Shown one piece after another: positions 8,841 through 17,651 of a stretch of DNA of 64,000 nucleotides. The stretch comes from Solwaraspora sp. WMMD792 (GTDB lineage: Bacteria > Actinomycetota > Actinomycetes > Mycobacteriales > Micromonosporaceae). Positions within the stretch are counted from its first letter, which is position 1, and every line of letters begins with the position of its first letter. The stretch covers positions 6,510,001-6,574,000 of the forward strand of contig NZ_JARUBH010000009.1 in assembly GCF_029626105.1 (NCBI RefSeq), in the 5' to 3' direction. The notes under the pieces were generated by a model, which worked only from the letters and a program-made list of their open reading frames with translations, was not told the origin of the DNA and searched no databases. The translations under genes were made by a program, and so were the position numbers.

Positions 8841-8920
8841 TGCGGTCGGTGGCCGGCAGCCGGGAGCTGGCGGCCGGTAGTCGGCAGCTGGCCAGGCGGC
8901 TTCGGGCCGGTCCGGCCAGG

Positions 8921-9145
8921 TCAGCGGACGGTGAAGCCGACCGAGCGGGGAGCAGCCTCGGCGATCTCGACGTACGCGATCTTGCTGACCGGGACGATGA
9001 CCCGCCGGCCGCGCTCGTCGGTGAGTGACAGAGTCCCCTCGGTCGTGATTGCCTGGGTCACGATCTGCTCGATCTCAGCCGGTGACTGGGCACTGTCCAG
9101 AACGAGCTCGCGCGGCGCGTACTGCACGCCGATCTTGACCTCCAC
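8921..9145 (-). CDS. DUF3107 family protein
   Basis: A 74-residue protein starting with GTG at 9145 behind a strong AAGGAGG. The sequence begins MEVKIGVQYAPRELVLDS and ends VEIAEAAPRSVGFTVR, which I recognise as the short DUF3107 family that is conserved across actinobacteria and sits between a TetR gene and a RhlE-type helicase in mycobacteria as well. It has no signal peptide or membrane segment. Its function is unknown; the fixed position suggests a housekeeping role linked to its neighbours. It could share a transcript with TetR upstream, since both face the same way with a 66-bp gap. Confidence 0.88.
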   Translation of the reverse strand: MEVKIGVQYAPRELVLDSAQSPAEIEQIVTQAITTEGTLSLTDERGRRVIVPVSKIAYVEIAEAAPRSVGFTVR

Positions 9146-9211
9146 GGGTCCTCCTTGAGGTGGGCGAAAACAACGCCAACGCGAAGGTTAGCCGATGCGG
9201 ACGCGCTGTGG

Positions 9212-9850
9212 TCAGGATGCCTCACCCTGCAGCGGGAACCCGGCGATGCCCCGCCAGGAGAGTGCGGCGAGCAACGACTCGGCTTCGTCCTTGGGCACCT
9301 GTCGACCACCGGCCAGCCAGAACTGGGCGGCGGTCTCGGCCGCGCCGACCAGCCCGGAGGCGAGCAGTTCGGCCCGGGATCGACTCACCCCGGTGTCCGA
9401 GATGATGGTGTCGGTGATCGACGCGATGCACTCGCGTTCGACGCGTTCCACCCGGGCCCGTACCAGCGGTTCGTTGCGCAGGTCGGAGTCGAAGACCAGC
9501 CGGAAGGCGCCGCTCTCCTCGTCGACGAAGTCGAAGTAGGCCTGCACCGCCCCGCTGACCCGTTCCTTGTTGTCGGTGGTCGCGGCCATCGCGGCGGCGA
9601 CTTTTGCGATTATGGCGTCGCAGTGCGTGTCGAGCAGTGCCAGATACAACTCCAGCTTGCCCGGAAAATGCTGATAAAGCACCGGCTTGGACACGCCGGC
9701 CCGCTCCGCGATGTCGTCCATCGCCGCTGCGTGGTAACCCTGTGCGACGAACACCTCCTGGGCGGCGGCGAGCAGCTGCTTGCGGCGGGCGGACCTCGGC
9801 ATCCGGGCCGGTCGGCCGCTTGTCTGTGCGTCGCTCGACGCAGCGGTCAT
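9212..9850 (-). CDS. TetR/AcrR family transcriptional regulator
   Basis: A 212-residue regulator. The helix-turn-helix occupies about residues 22-68, with the recognition helix in ERAGVSKPVLYQHFPGKLEL. The remaining helical part has the usual ligand/dimerisation length and includes the segment DEESGAFRLVFDSDLRNEPL, similar to the TetR found next to DUF3107 in mycobacteria. The ATG at 9850 has GGAGG about 8 nt upstream. The divergent long proline-rich gene starts 153 bp away, and the shared interval is the obvious place for its operator, though I see no clear palindrome there. The ligand is unknown. Confidence 0.9.
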   Translation of the reverse strand: MTAASSDAQTSGRPARMPRSARRKQLLAAAQEVFVAQGYHAAAMDDIAERAGVSKPVLYQHFPGKLELYLALLDTHCDAIIAKVAAAMAATTDNKERVSGAVQAYFDFVDEESGAFRLVFDSDLRNEPLVRARVERVERECIASITDTIISDTGVSRSRAELLASGLVGAAETAAQFWLAGGRQVPKDEAESLLAALSWRGIAGFPLQGEAS

Positions 9851-10002
9851 GTCGAACCTCCGAGTCCGGTCGCGGCCATCTGGTCGGCGAAGAAACGAAA
9901 CGATCAGTGCATATCACCTGGCCGGTCAATTGGCCCGACGTTGCAACTTATCGCCACTGTCAGCACACGGTAGCCTCAGCGGGGGCGACCGAGGAGCGCA
10001 CG

Positions 10003-13000
10003 GTGGACGAATCAGGTGAACCCCGCGGGGCTGCACCGGGACCAGAGGACGGCGGAGCGGATCCGCGAGACCGTCGTGACCAGGGCATGGGCAGTTGGAC
10101 GGGGTCGCCGACCCGGTGGTCGGACGGCTCCGGGGTCGGGCCGGACGCCGACCATGCCGGTGCCGGCTGGGCCGCCCGCGACGAACCGGTGAGCGGCCCG
10201 CACTGGGCCGACCCGCCGTCCCGGTACGCCGAGGTGCTGCCGTTCACCCGGACGCCGCGCGGCGGCTCAGCCACCCGCGGCTCCCGCAGCACTGACAACG
10301 GCCGCGCCACAGCCGTCAACGGCCGGCCGGTCTCCGGGCCGGCCGAGACCGTGGTACCGACCCCACGCCCCGCGCCGGCCGGTGAGTCGATCCAGCCGGG
10401 CGGCGCGGACACCGGACGGGCCGACGACGAGCCGACCGGCCGGGTAGCCGGTGGACCCGCAGACGATCCACCCGCAGCTGGCCGCCCCGCCGAGCGCCGG
10501 GGCGGTGACAACCCACGCCCGACCCCGACGCCGGTCAACCCGCCGCCCCGCTGGCAGGAGACGGCCCGGGTGGTGCCGACCGCGCCGCTGCGCGCGGTGC
10601 CGGTGGCCTCGGCGGCACCGGTGTCGCCCGCCCGGCAGACCCGCCCCGGCACGCCACCGGGCTTCCAGCCGCCGCCGACCGGCCGGCCGGGCGCGCAACG
10701 ATCCGAGCCCGACGACCGCCCGGTCGAGCCCGACCGGCAGCGCTCCGCGCAGTCCGACCTCCCGCCCGACCGGCCGGACCTGCCGCCCGACCGGCCCGGG
10801 ATGTCGCCCGACCGGCCCGGCCCCTCAGGCGCGCCGGCCGACCGGTCTGCTGGCGGCCCCGCCGGCCGTACGGCGGACGCAGCCGGACGTGACGAACCTG
10901 CCCGACGCGACGGCCCCGCCCGACGTGACGACCCTGCCGGACACGATGACCTTGCCCGACGCGACGACCCTGCCCGACGTGACGAACCTGCCCGACATGA
11001 TGACTTCGCCTCGGCGCCGCCGCAGCCTGCTGGGCAGCCGTCCAACGCCGGTCCGCTCCGGCAGCCGACCGGCGAATGGCCCGGTCCAGGTGCTGGCGGG
11101 CCGTGGTCCCGGCAGGTGACCGGCGAGTGGCCCCGGCCCGGCGCCACCGACGAGTGGCGACGGCCGGTCCCGACCAGCGCCGCACCGGTCCCGACCAGCG
11201 CCGCACCGGTCCCGACCAGCGCCGCACCGGTCCCGACCAGCGCCGCACCGGCCGCAGACCAGTGGCACCGACAGAGCGCCACCGGTGAATGGCCACGACC
11301 GACCAGCTCCGCCGCCTGGGACCGGCCCGCTGGCGACGAGGCGGGCCACCGGATCCAGCGTGGTCAGGGGTCGGCCTCCGGGCCCCCGGCCGGCGAGCCG
11401 GACTGGTCGTACGGGCAGCACTGGTCGGCGTCGGAGCCGGGCTGGACGGACGGGCCGACCGATTCGAGCTGGGCGGCTGCGGAATCCGGCGGTCAGAGGT
11501 GGGCGTCCGAGGCCGCCGGTGGGCCGAGCGGCCCGGCGGAACGGGACGACCCCGAGCCGTCGGCCTGGTCCGACGATCGGACCGCCACGGCTGACAGCGG
11601 CTGGTCCGGTCCGCCGCCACCGAGCTGGGGCGGCGACGACCGCGGCGGCTGGCCGGGCGCGGCGGGCGGCGAGTCGGGTTGGGCGATGCCAGATCCGCCG
11701 ACCGTGCCGGAGGAGATGCCGTGGCGCCCCGACCGCCCGGCCGACCTGGGCCAGGCCGCCGGGTACCGGCCGGTCAGTGGCCAGCCCCGGTACGAACCGA
11801 CGGCTCCCGCCGGGCAGTACGAGCGGCCGGCTCCTGCCGGGCAGTACGAGCCGACGGCTCCCGCCGGCGGACAGTACGGACCGGGGCGGGTCGGCCAGGG
11901 CGACAGCGGCGGGGACGCCGACGACCTGATGCCCCGCCGCCGGGCGGTGTCCCGCCGCGCGGACGACGAGCTGGGCGAGGCGACGGTGTCCGGGCCGCCT
12001 GGTGCGTCGGTCCCTGCGGAGCCGCCTGGGGCGCCGGTCACCGCCGAGCCGGCCGGTGGCGCGCTGCCGCCGGTCGAACATCCGGCGGATCTGTCCACCA
12101 CCCCCATCGCGGCTGCCGCGCTGGACGCGTTGCCGCAGCGGGTTCCCGCCGACCCGGACGTGCCGACCGTGCCACAGCAACTGCCGCCGGTCGAACACGC
12201 GGCGGAGACGCCGGAACTCGCGCGGATCGCGTCCCACCTGCGCCGCGGCGATGTCGTCGACCAGCCGCAGGAGCGGCCGGAAGGCTTCGACGTCGGAGCG
12301 ATCCTGGCAGCGGTACGCGGCGTCGGCGGAGTCCGGGACGCCTCGCTGCGGACCACCGACGCCGGTGCCCACAGCCTCCGGCTCGACCTGTCCGAGGGTG
12401 CCGACCCGGCCGAGGTGAGCCGGTTGGTGGCGCGGCTGCTCCAGGAACGGATGGGCCTGGCGGCGGCCCCGCAGAACCTGCCGGGTGGCGAACCCGACCA
12501 CGGGCTGCCGGCGTTGCCCGGCCGCGCCGATCTGCCGGCGACGGGTCGACCGCCGGGCTCGACGGCTCCGCCGTTGACGGCACCGGGCGGCATTCCCGGC
12601 TGGGTCGCCCCGGAACCGGCGGACGTACCGCGCCGCCGCCGACAGCCGCTGGGTCCCCGCCCCGGCCAGGACGATCCGCCGCCCCGGCACGCGGGCGCGG
12701 CCGCCGCGACAGCAGCTGTGCCGTGCGTGGAGCCGGCCGGTACCGCGCCGGAGAGCGGGCCGCCCCGGCCACTGAACCCGGGTGGTCGGCCCGGCCCTCG
12801 GGTCGTGCTGGACCACGTGCAGGTCAGCACGTTCGGCGTGGACGCCACCGTCGAGGTGCGACTGACCGCCGGCCAGCGGACCACGTCCGGTGTGGCGACC
12901 GGGCCGGCGGTTGACGGGTACGTGCTGCGGTTGTGCGCGGTGGCCGCCGCCTCGTCGATCGAGAAGCTGTTGGCCGGCCCGGCCGGCGCGGCGGACCGGG

Positions 13001-13197
13001 GACGGTGCATCGTCGAGCACGCGGCAGTGGTGCCGATGGGCGGCTGCGAGGTGGCGGTGGTCGTCGTACTGCTCGCCTGCGGTGGCTGGGTGGAACAGCT
13101 GGCCGGTTCGGCGGTCGTCTCGGGGGATCCGCGGCAGGCTGTGGTGAGAGCCACACTCGCCGCCGTCAACCGGCGACTGGACGCTCTGCTGGCCTGA
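10003..13197 (+). CDS. Large proline/arginine/aspartate-rich low-complexity protein with two small C-terminal domains
   Basis: The GTG at 10003 follows GAGGAG by about 6 nt, giving 1064 residues. Residues 1-720 are low complexity, rich in Pro, Gly, Arg, Asp, Ser and Trp, with degenerate repeats: PDRP units (near 250-275), about seven ARRDDPA-type 7-mers (295-335), four perfect PVPTSAA 7-mers (about 388-415) and YEPTAPAGQ-type units (about 596-625). Two compact regions follow: about residues 740-820 (FDVGAILAAVRGVGGVRDAS) and about 930-1064 (VVLDHVQVSTFGVDATVEVR). The second looks like an alpha/beta fold with two hydrophobic strands. No signal peptide or membrane span is evident. I do not recognise the protein; a disordered scaffold with C-terminal binding domains is an inference. 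Confidence 0.75.
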   Translation: MDESGEPRGAAPGPEDGGADPRDRRDQGMGSWTGSPTRWSDGSGVGPDADHAGAGWAARDEPVSGPHWADPPSRYAEVLPFTRTPRGGSATRGSRSTDNGRATAVNGRPVSGPAETVVPTPRPAPAGESIQPGGADTGRADDEPTGRVAGGPADDPPAAGRPAERRGGDNPRPTPTPVNPPPRWQETARVVPTAPLRAVPVASAAPVSPARQTRPGTPPGFQPPPTGRPGAQRSEPDDRPVEPDRQRSAQSDLPPDRPDLPPDRPGMSPDRPGPSGAPADRSAGGPAGRTADAAGRDEPARRDGPARRDDPAGHDDLARRDDPARRDEPARHDDFASAPPQPAGQPSNAGPLRQPTGEWPGPGAGGPWSRQVTGEWPRPGATDEWRRPVPTSAAPVPTSAAPVPTSAAPVPTSAAPAADQWHRQSATGEWPRPTSSAAWDRPAGDEAGHRIQRGQGSASGPPAGEPDWSYGQHWSASEPGWTDGPTDSSWAAAESGGQRWASEAAGGPSGPAERDDPEPSAWSDDRTATADSGWSGPPPPSWGGDDRGGWPGAAGGESGWAMPDPPTVPEEMPWRPDRPADLGQAAGYRPVSGQPRYEPTAPAGQYERPAPAGQYEPTAPAGGQYGPGRVGQGDSGGDADDLMPRRRAVSRRADDELGEATVSGPPGASVPAEPPGAPVTAEPAGGALPPVEHPADLSTTPIAAAALDALPQRVPADPDVPTVPQQLPPVEHAAETPELARIASHLRRGDVVDQPQERPEGFDVGAILAAVRGVGGVRDASLRTTDAGAHSLRLDLSEGADPAEVSRLVARLLQERMGLAAAPQNLPGGEPDHGLPALPGRADLPATGRPPGSTAPPLTAPGGIPGWVAPEPADVPRRRRQPLGPRPGQDDPPPRHAGAAAATAAVPCVEPAGTAPESGPPRPLNPGGRPGPRVVLDHVQVSTFGVDATVEVRLTAGQRTTSGVATGPAVDGYVLRLCAVAAASSIEKLLAGPAGAADRGRCIVEHAAVVPMGGCEVAVVVVLLACGGWVEQLAGSAVVSGDPRQAVVRATLAAVNRRLDALLA
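10884..11010 (+). repeat. Degenerate 21-bp tandem repeats inside the proline-rich gene
   Basis: Roughly six copies of a 21-bp unit containing CTGCCCGACGTGACGA occur in a row; in frame they encode 7-residue units such as ARRDDPA. The length is a multiple of three, so copy-number change would keep the frame. Confidence 0.6.
11164..11247 (+). repeat. Four perfect 21-bp tandem repeats
   Basis: A 21-bp unit beginning CCGGTCCCGACCAGCGCC is repeated four times without a mismatch at 11164, 11185, 11206 and 11227. It encodes PVPTSAA in the proline-rich protein. Perfect identity suggests recent expansion and likely length variation between strains. Confidence 0.9.
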
Positions 13198-13339
13198 TCG
13201 GCACGCACCTGCGACCTGATCGGCACGGTCCGGCGGCCTGACTGGTCGCTCAGTGGCCCGGCCGGCGGGACGGTGTGCCGGACCGACGCGCCGGTCCGGG
13301 GTGCCCGGACCGACGTCGGCTGTGGCACGCTGGTCAGCG

Positions 13340-14257
13340 ATGTCCGACCGCCGTACCCGCCCGACACGCCGTGACCACCCGACCGGGGCACGGAGCCGGT
13401 CGGCGCACCGCCGGCAGCGGCGGGACGCGTCGCGTACCCGCCGACGGCAGCTGCGGTGGCCGGTGCTGGCGGCGGCGCTGGTGACCGTGCTCGGGCTGGC
13501 GGCGATCGGGTTCGCGTTGCCCAAGGTCGGAGTGGGCGGCGATCGGGACGCGGTGGCCGCGCCACCCGGCGACACCACAGCGGCGACGCCCAGCGTCGAA
13601 CCGCCCCCGACGACCGGCCCGCCGCCGACCACCGCGCCACCCGCGCCGGTGCTGCGGCTGTCCGGCACGGCGCCGTCGGCCGGCAGCGGCGAGTTCGACT
13701 TCAGCACCAAGCAGGGGAAGATCGCCGGTCGGTCCGGCACGCTGCGCCGCTACCGGGTGGCCGTGGAGATCGGCTCCGAGGAGGACGTCGAGGCGTTCGG
13801 TGACGCGGTGGAGAAGCTGCTCTCCGACGAACGGAGCTGGATCGGCGGTGGTCAGCTGCGCCTGCAGCGGGTGCCGGACCAGGCCGGCCACGACTTCACC
13901 GTCTACCTGGCCACGGCGCAGACCGCCGCCCGGATGTGCCAGGCCGGCTGGGTGGACATCCGGGTCGACGGCAAGCCGTACACCTCGTGTCGGGCGCAGG
14001 GCCAGGCGATCATCAACCTGGACCGCTGGCGGTTCTCGGTCGACCACTACGTCAGCGGTGAGGTTCCGCTCGACGTCTACCGGGCGTACGTGATCAATCA
14101 TGAGGTCGGCCACGAGCTGGGCCACGGTCACGAGCGCTGTCCGGGGGAGGGCGAACCGGCCCCGGTGATGATGCCGCAGACCCTGTTCCTCGACGACTGT
14201 GTGGCCAACCCGTGGCCGTTCCTGGCTGGTAAGCAGTACTCCGGTCCCCCACTGTGA
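13340..14257 (+). CDS. DUF3152 zincin-like membrane-anchored protein (copy 1)
   Basis: A 305-residue protein with a basic Arg-rich N-terminus, one transmembrane helix (about residues 36-56), a Pro/Thr-rich linker and an outside domain. The domain contains INHEVGHELGHGHERC, an HExxHxxGHxxC arrangement like metzincin zinc sites, followed by VMMPQTLFLDDC and GKQYSGPP. DUF3152 is conserved in actinobacteria and lies beside moeZ/moeB in mycobacteria too. I infer an extracytoplasmic zinc peptidase or an inactive relative; catalytic activity is not proven by sequence. I took the ATG at 13340, which precedes the basic segment directly. A second copy follows downstream. Confidence 0.85.
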   Translation: MSDRRTRPTRRDHPTGARSRSAHRRQRRDASRTRRRQLRWPVLAAALVTVLGLAAIGFALPKVGVGGDRDAVAAPPGDTTAATPSVEPPPTTGPPPTTAPPAPVLRLSGTAPSAGSGEFDFSTKQGKIAGRSGTLRRYRVAVEIGSEEDVEAFGDAVEKLLSDERSWIGGGQLRLQRVPDQAGHDFTVYLATAQTAARMCQAGWVDIRVDGKPYTSCRAQGQAIINLDRWRFSVDHYVSGEVPLDVYRAYVINHEVGHELGHGHERCPGEGEPAPVMMPQTLFLDDCVANPWPFLAGKQYSGPPL

Positions 14258-14465
14258 TCGGTCCGCTCGGCGGATCGTCGGAGGACACGGGGCGTACGGT
14301 CGGATTGAATCCCTGAACCGATGGTCCCCGCGCGTCGTTCGGGCCTTACCGACATGCCGTGACAATCTGGGCAGGTCAGGCCAGGGATTCGCGCCGGTTC
14401 GCCCCCTGTCGTGCACCAGTCCGACCGGCGCGGGTGGCGAAGCACGCCATGAGGGGCGGGCCACG

Positions 14466-15377
14466 ATGCACGACCGACGACCAGTCACCGAGGAGCCGGA
14501 CCACCGGCCGGGCAACGGACCGGACCACCGGCCGGGCAACGGACCGGACCGCCAGTGGGATCACCGGACGGAGCGTCGACGGGCGTCGCGCCGCCGACGC
14601 CGCCGGGCCGGGGCACTCATCCTGGTGACGATGGCGGCGGCGCTGATCGTCACCGACGTCCTACGAGCCGGTTCCGGCGCTACCGGGCTGCTGGCGGCGG
14701 CGGTACGCGAGCCCGGCCCCGGCGGCGGGGCGGCACCCGCCGGCAGCACACCGCCGGACGGAGCAGGCCTGCCGCCCGCCCCGTCGCCGGCCCCGTCGCC
14801 GGCCAGCTACCCGGAGACCGGTCCGGGCACCTTCGGCTACCTCACCGGGACCGGCCCGCTGCTCGGCTGGGCCGGGGACCTCCGCCGGTTCCGGGTCGCC
14901 GTCGAGGACGGGACCGGTCAGCGCGCCGACGAGTTCGCGGCGATCATCGACGCGACGCTCGGTGACGAACGCAGTTGGGTCGCCTCCCGGCAGTTCCGGC
15001 TGCAGCGGGTGTCCCGGGTCGACGCCGCCGAGTTCACCATCTACCTGGCCACCCCGGGCACCTCGGAGCAGATGTGCGCGCTCGGTGGGCTGTCCACCGA
15101 GAAGTACACCTCGTGCCGGCTGCCCGGCCAGGTGATCATCAATCTGGCGCGTTGGCTGGAGGCGGTGCCACACTACGACGGGACGCTCGCCGAGTACCGC
15201 GCCTACGTGATCAACCACGAGGTCGGTCACCAGTTCGGCATGGGCCACGAACTCTGCCCGGCACCCGGCCGACCCGCCCCGGTGATGCAGCAGCAGACGT
15301 ACGGAATGCAGGGCTGTGTGGCCAACGGCTGGCCGTACCTGGACGGCAAGCGGTACGCCGGCCCGCCGATGATCTGA
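14466..15377 (+). CDS. DUF3152 zincin-like membrane-anchored protein (copy 2)
   Basis: A 303-residue paralogue of the preceding gene. It shares the order basic N-terminus, transmembrane helix (AGALILVTMAAALIVTDVL), Pro-rich linker and the zinc motif INHEVGHQFGMGHELC, then VMQQQTYGMQGCVANGWPY. Near its start a perfect 24-bp repeat (14496-14519 and 14520-14543) gives DHRPGNGP twice. Two cysteines in the catalytic domain line up with those of copy 1, so a conserved disulphide is likely. The ATG at 14466 has only a weak purine-rich stretch upstream. The tandem pair most simply reflects a local duplication followed by divergence of the N-terminal and linker parts. Confidence 0.83.
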   Translation: MHDRRPVTEEPDHRPGNGPDHRPGNGPDRQWDHRTERRRASRRRRRRAGALILVTMAAALIVTDVLRAGSGATGLLAAAVREPGPGGGAAPAGSTPPDGAGLPPAPSPAPSPASYPETGPGTFGYLTGTGPLLGWAGDLRRFRVAVEDGTGQRADEFAAIIDATLGDERSWVASRQFRLQRVSRVDAAEFTIYLATPGTSEQMCALGGLSTEKYTSCRLPGQVIINLARWLEAVPHYDGTLAEYRAYVINHEVGHQFGMGHELCPAPGRPAPVMQQQTYGMQGCVANGWPYLDGKRYAGPPMI

Positions 15378-15516
15378 CCGATGGCCCTGACCGGGCGACA
15401 GTGCCGGCGGCTATTCCCGGATCCCGGATGGCGGGCGGTGTCGCTACTCATGGCCGAGTCGGCGCGAAGCGAGCAACAATAGCGCAGCCAGCATTGCCGA
15501 TCCCGGGGAGTTCACC

Positions 15517-16677
15517 GTGTCGTTGCCCCCGCTCGTCGAACCCGCCGCCGAGCTGACCGTCGATGAGATCCGCCGCTACTCGCGGCACCTCATCATCCCG
15601 GATGTCGGGGTCGACGGCCAGAAACGCCTCAAGAACGCCAAGGTGCTCTGCGTGGGCGCTGGCGGGCTCGGCTCACCCGCCCTGATGTACCTGGCCGCGG
15701 CCGGTGTCGGGACGCTGGGCATCGTCGACTTCGACACCGTCGACGAGTCGAACCTGCAGCGCCAGATCATCCACGGCCAGTCGGACATCGGCCGGTCCAA
15801 GGCCGAGTCGGCCGCGTCGTCGGTGCGGGAGATCAACCCGTACGTCAACATCCAGATCCACGACGTGTCGCTGGACAACGACAACGTCTTCGACATCTTC
15901 GGCCAGTACGACCTGATCCTGGACGGCACCGACAACTTCGCCACCCGCTACCTGGTCAACGACGCCTGCGTGCTGCTCGGCAAGCCGTACGTGTGGGGGT
16001 CGATCTACCGGTTCGACGGTCAGGTCAGCGTCTTCTGGGACCAGCACGGCCCGAACTACCGGGACCTCTACCCGGAGCCGCCGCCGCCCGGCATGGTGCC
16101 GTCCTGCGCCGAGGGCGGCGTGCTCGGCGTGCTCTGCGCCTCGATCGGGTCGATCATGGTGACCGAGGCGATCAAGCTGATCACCGGCATCGGTGACCCG
16201 CTGCTCGGCCGGCTGATGGTCTACGACGCCCTGGAGATGACCTACCGGGTCATCAAGATCCGCAAGGACCCGAACGGCGAGCCGATCACCGGCCTGATCG
16301 ACTACGACGACTTCTGCGGCGCCGTGTCGGCCGAGGCCGAGGAGGCGGTCGTCGACTCCACGATCACCGCCCGCGAGCTGAAGGACTGGCAGGACGCCGG
16401 CAAGGACTTCTTCCTGATCGACGTCCGGGAGCCGGCCGAGTACGAGATCGTCAAGATCCCCGGCTCGACGCTGATCCCCAAGGGCGAGTTCCTCAACGGC
16501 GAAGCCCTGGCGAAGCTGCCGCAGGGCCGGCAGATCGTGCTGCACTGCAAGTCCGGCGTACGGTCGGCCGAAGCCCTCGCCGCGGTCAAGGCCGCCGGTT
16601 TCGCCGACGCCGTGCACGTCCAGGGCGGGGTGCTCTCCTGGGTCAAACAGGTCGACCCGTCGTTGCCCAGCTACTGA
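15517..16677 (+). CDS. moeZ: MoeZ/MoeB-type adenylyltransferase-sulfurtransferase
   Basis: A 386-residue two-domain protein. The N-terminal E1-like domain has the ATP-binding loop GAGGLGSP (47-54), the conserved NLQRQ and DGTDNFATRYL segments and PSCAEGGVLG with the domain cysteine. The C-terminal rhodanese domain (about 285-386) has the persulfide cysteine in HCKSGVRS. Such proteins adenylate the C-terminal glycine of ubiquitin-like sulfur carriers (MoaD, CysO, ThiS-like) and then load sulfur for molybdopterin, cysteine or thioamide pathways. The GTG start at 15517 has GGGGAG about 6 nt upstream. Linkage with DUF3152 is the same as in mycobacteria. Confidence 0.95.
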   Translation: MSLPPLVEPAAELTVDEIRRYSRHLIIPDVGVDGQKRLKNAKVLCVGAGGLGSPALMYLAAAGVGTLGIVDFDTVDESNLQRQIIHGQSDIGRSKAESAASSVREINPYVNIQIHDVSLDNDNVFDIFGQYDLILDGTDNFATRYLVNDACVLLGKPYVWGSIYRFDGQVSVFWDQHGPNYRDLYPEPPPPGMVPSCAEGGVLGVLCASIGSIMVTEAIKLITGIGDPLLGRLMVYDALEMTYRVIKIRKDPNGEPITGLIDYDDFCGAVSAEAEEAVVDSTITARELKDWQDAGKDFFLIDVREPAEYEIVKIPGSTLIPKGEFLNGEALAKLPQGRQIVLHCKSGVRSAEALAAVKAAGFADAVHVQGGVLSWVKQVDPSLPSY

Positions 16678-16804
16678 TCCCGCCCGCCGACCACTACCCG
16701 CTGAGCCGCTGACGACGGCACCGCCGGGGATCTGGTCCGTCCAGGTCCCCGGCCGGCTAGTTGACCTTGACTGAGTTACCGAGGCGGACCGCCCGACCCG
16801 CCGG

Positions 16805-16818
16805 TAGCCTGTCGTCCG
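16805..16818 (+). promoter_or_regulatory. Leaderless -10 box for the prenyltransferase-repeat gene
   Basis: TAGCCT at 16805-16810 is followed by 7 nt and GTG at 16818. No Shine-Dalgarno is seen, which favours this start over the ATG nine bases further on. Confidence 0.5.
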
Positions 16819-17615
16819 TGGTCGATATGGATGCCGCCATCGGGTTCGTCGTCGCGCACGGCGACACCGTGGACCGGGCCCGGCTGTCCTGGTTGCGGAC
16901 CGGGGCCGCCCCGCAGCCCGACGCACTCACCAGCGCCGAGGTCGGGCAGGCCCCGGACGGCGGCTGGCCCGCCTTCTGGGCCGGCGACGTCGCCTCGGTC
17001 GACGCCACCTGCTTCCGGCTCGCCGAGCTGGACGACCTCGGTGCGCTCGACCGGCCACCGGCCCGCAAGGCGCTCGACTGGCTGGCCAGCCGGCAACGGG
17101 CCGACGGCAGCTGGGAAGAGGACGAGAGCCTGGCCGCCGAGGCACCCGACTGGGCGCGGCCCGGCGACCCGGAGGCCACCTACTACCTGACCGCCAACGC
17201 CGGCTACTGGCTGAGCGTCGCCGACACCGACGGTGCCGGCGACCCCGGTCACCGCGCCGCCGCGCAGCGCGCCGCCCACTACCTGGCTGCCCAGATGCGC
17301 CCGGACGGCACTTGGCCGTCGTACCTGCTGGCCGGCTGGCTGGCCGCCGCCACCCTCTACCGGCAGACCATGTTCTACGAGTCGGCCCGGATGCAGGTGG
17401 TGCTCAACGACCGGCTCGCCACCATGGCCCCCGGCGACGTCGCCCAGCTGGCTGCCGCGCTGCGCCGGGCCGGCCTGGCCGACGACGACTGGTTGCTGAC
17501 CAACGCCCGCCGTCGGCTGGCCAGCACGCAGCGCAGCGACGGCGGCTGGGACAGCGACGCGGGCGACGCGTTCGAGGTGCACGTCGTCCTGGCCGCGATC
17601 CGCGCCTGCCGCTGA
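16818..17615 (+). CDS. Prenyltransferase/squalene-oxidase repeat protein
   Basis: A 265-residue, soluble protein made of alpha-alpha repeats. At least three repeats end in QW-like motifs: QRADGSWEED, MRPDGTWPSYL and QRSDGGWDSD. The full DxDD or DDxD acid motif of terpene cyclases is not evident, and the length is under half that of squalene-hopene cyclase, so it is more likely a small single-domain member of the fold than a cyclase. The role is unknown. The start at GTG 16818 rests on the leaderless -10 box. The last 19 bp of the gene region (17601-17619) are duplicated just after the stop. Confidence 0.72.
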   Translation: MVDMDAAIGFVVAHGDTVDRARLSWLRTGAAPQPDALTSAEVGQAPDGGWPAFWAGDVASVDATCFRLAELDDLGALDRPPARKALDWLASRQRADGSWEEDESLAAEAPDWARPGDPEATYYLTANAGYWLSVADTDGAGDPGHRAAAQRAAHYLAAQMRPDGTWPSYLLAGWLAAATLYRQTMFYESARMQVVLNDRLATMAPGDVAQLAAALRRAGLADDDWLLTNARRRLASTQRSDGGWDSDAGDAFEVHVVLAAIRACR

Positions 17616-17650
17616 CCGGGCTGCCGGCGTGCGCGCCTGCCGCTGACCGG
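17601..17650. repeat. 19-bp direct repeat across the stop codon
   Basis: CGCGCCTGCCGCTGACCGG occurs at 17601-17619 (encoding the last residues and stop of the prenyltransferase-repeat gene) and again at 17632-17650, 31 bp apart. It looks like a small tandem duplication in the gap before proA. Confidence 0.8.
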
Positions 17651-17651
17651 A

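Larger units (their letters stand above)
8235..8920. other. 686-bp leader/intergenic region without a convincing gene
   Basis: This lies between the DEAD-box helicase and DUF3107, both on the minus strand. Open frames here exist on both strands but are arginine/proline-rich by-products of GC skew. It contains a 27-bp periodic repeat (8312-8392) and a pair of ATCCGGAT-centred repeats (8806-8840), described separately. A long 5' untranslated leader of the helicase mRNA is the simplest use for the half nearest 8234. Confidence 0.5.

Noticed and set aside
10825-13740. Long minus-strand frames opposite the proline-rich gene (up to 971 codons)
   Set aside because: These arise from GC-rich codon bias; the plus-strand frame has a strong ribosome-binding site and folded C-terminal domains.
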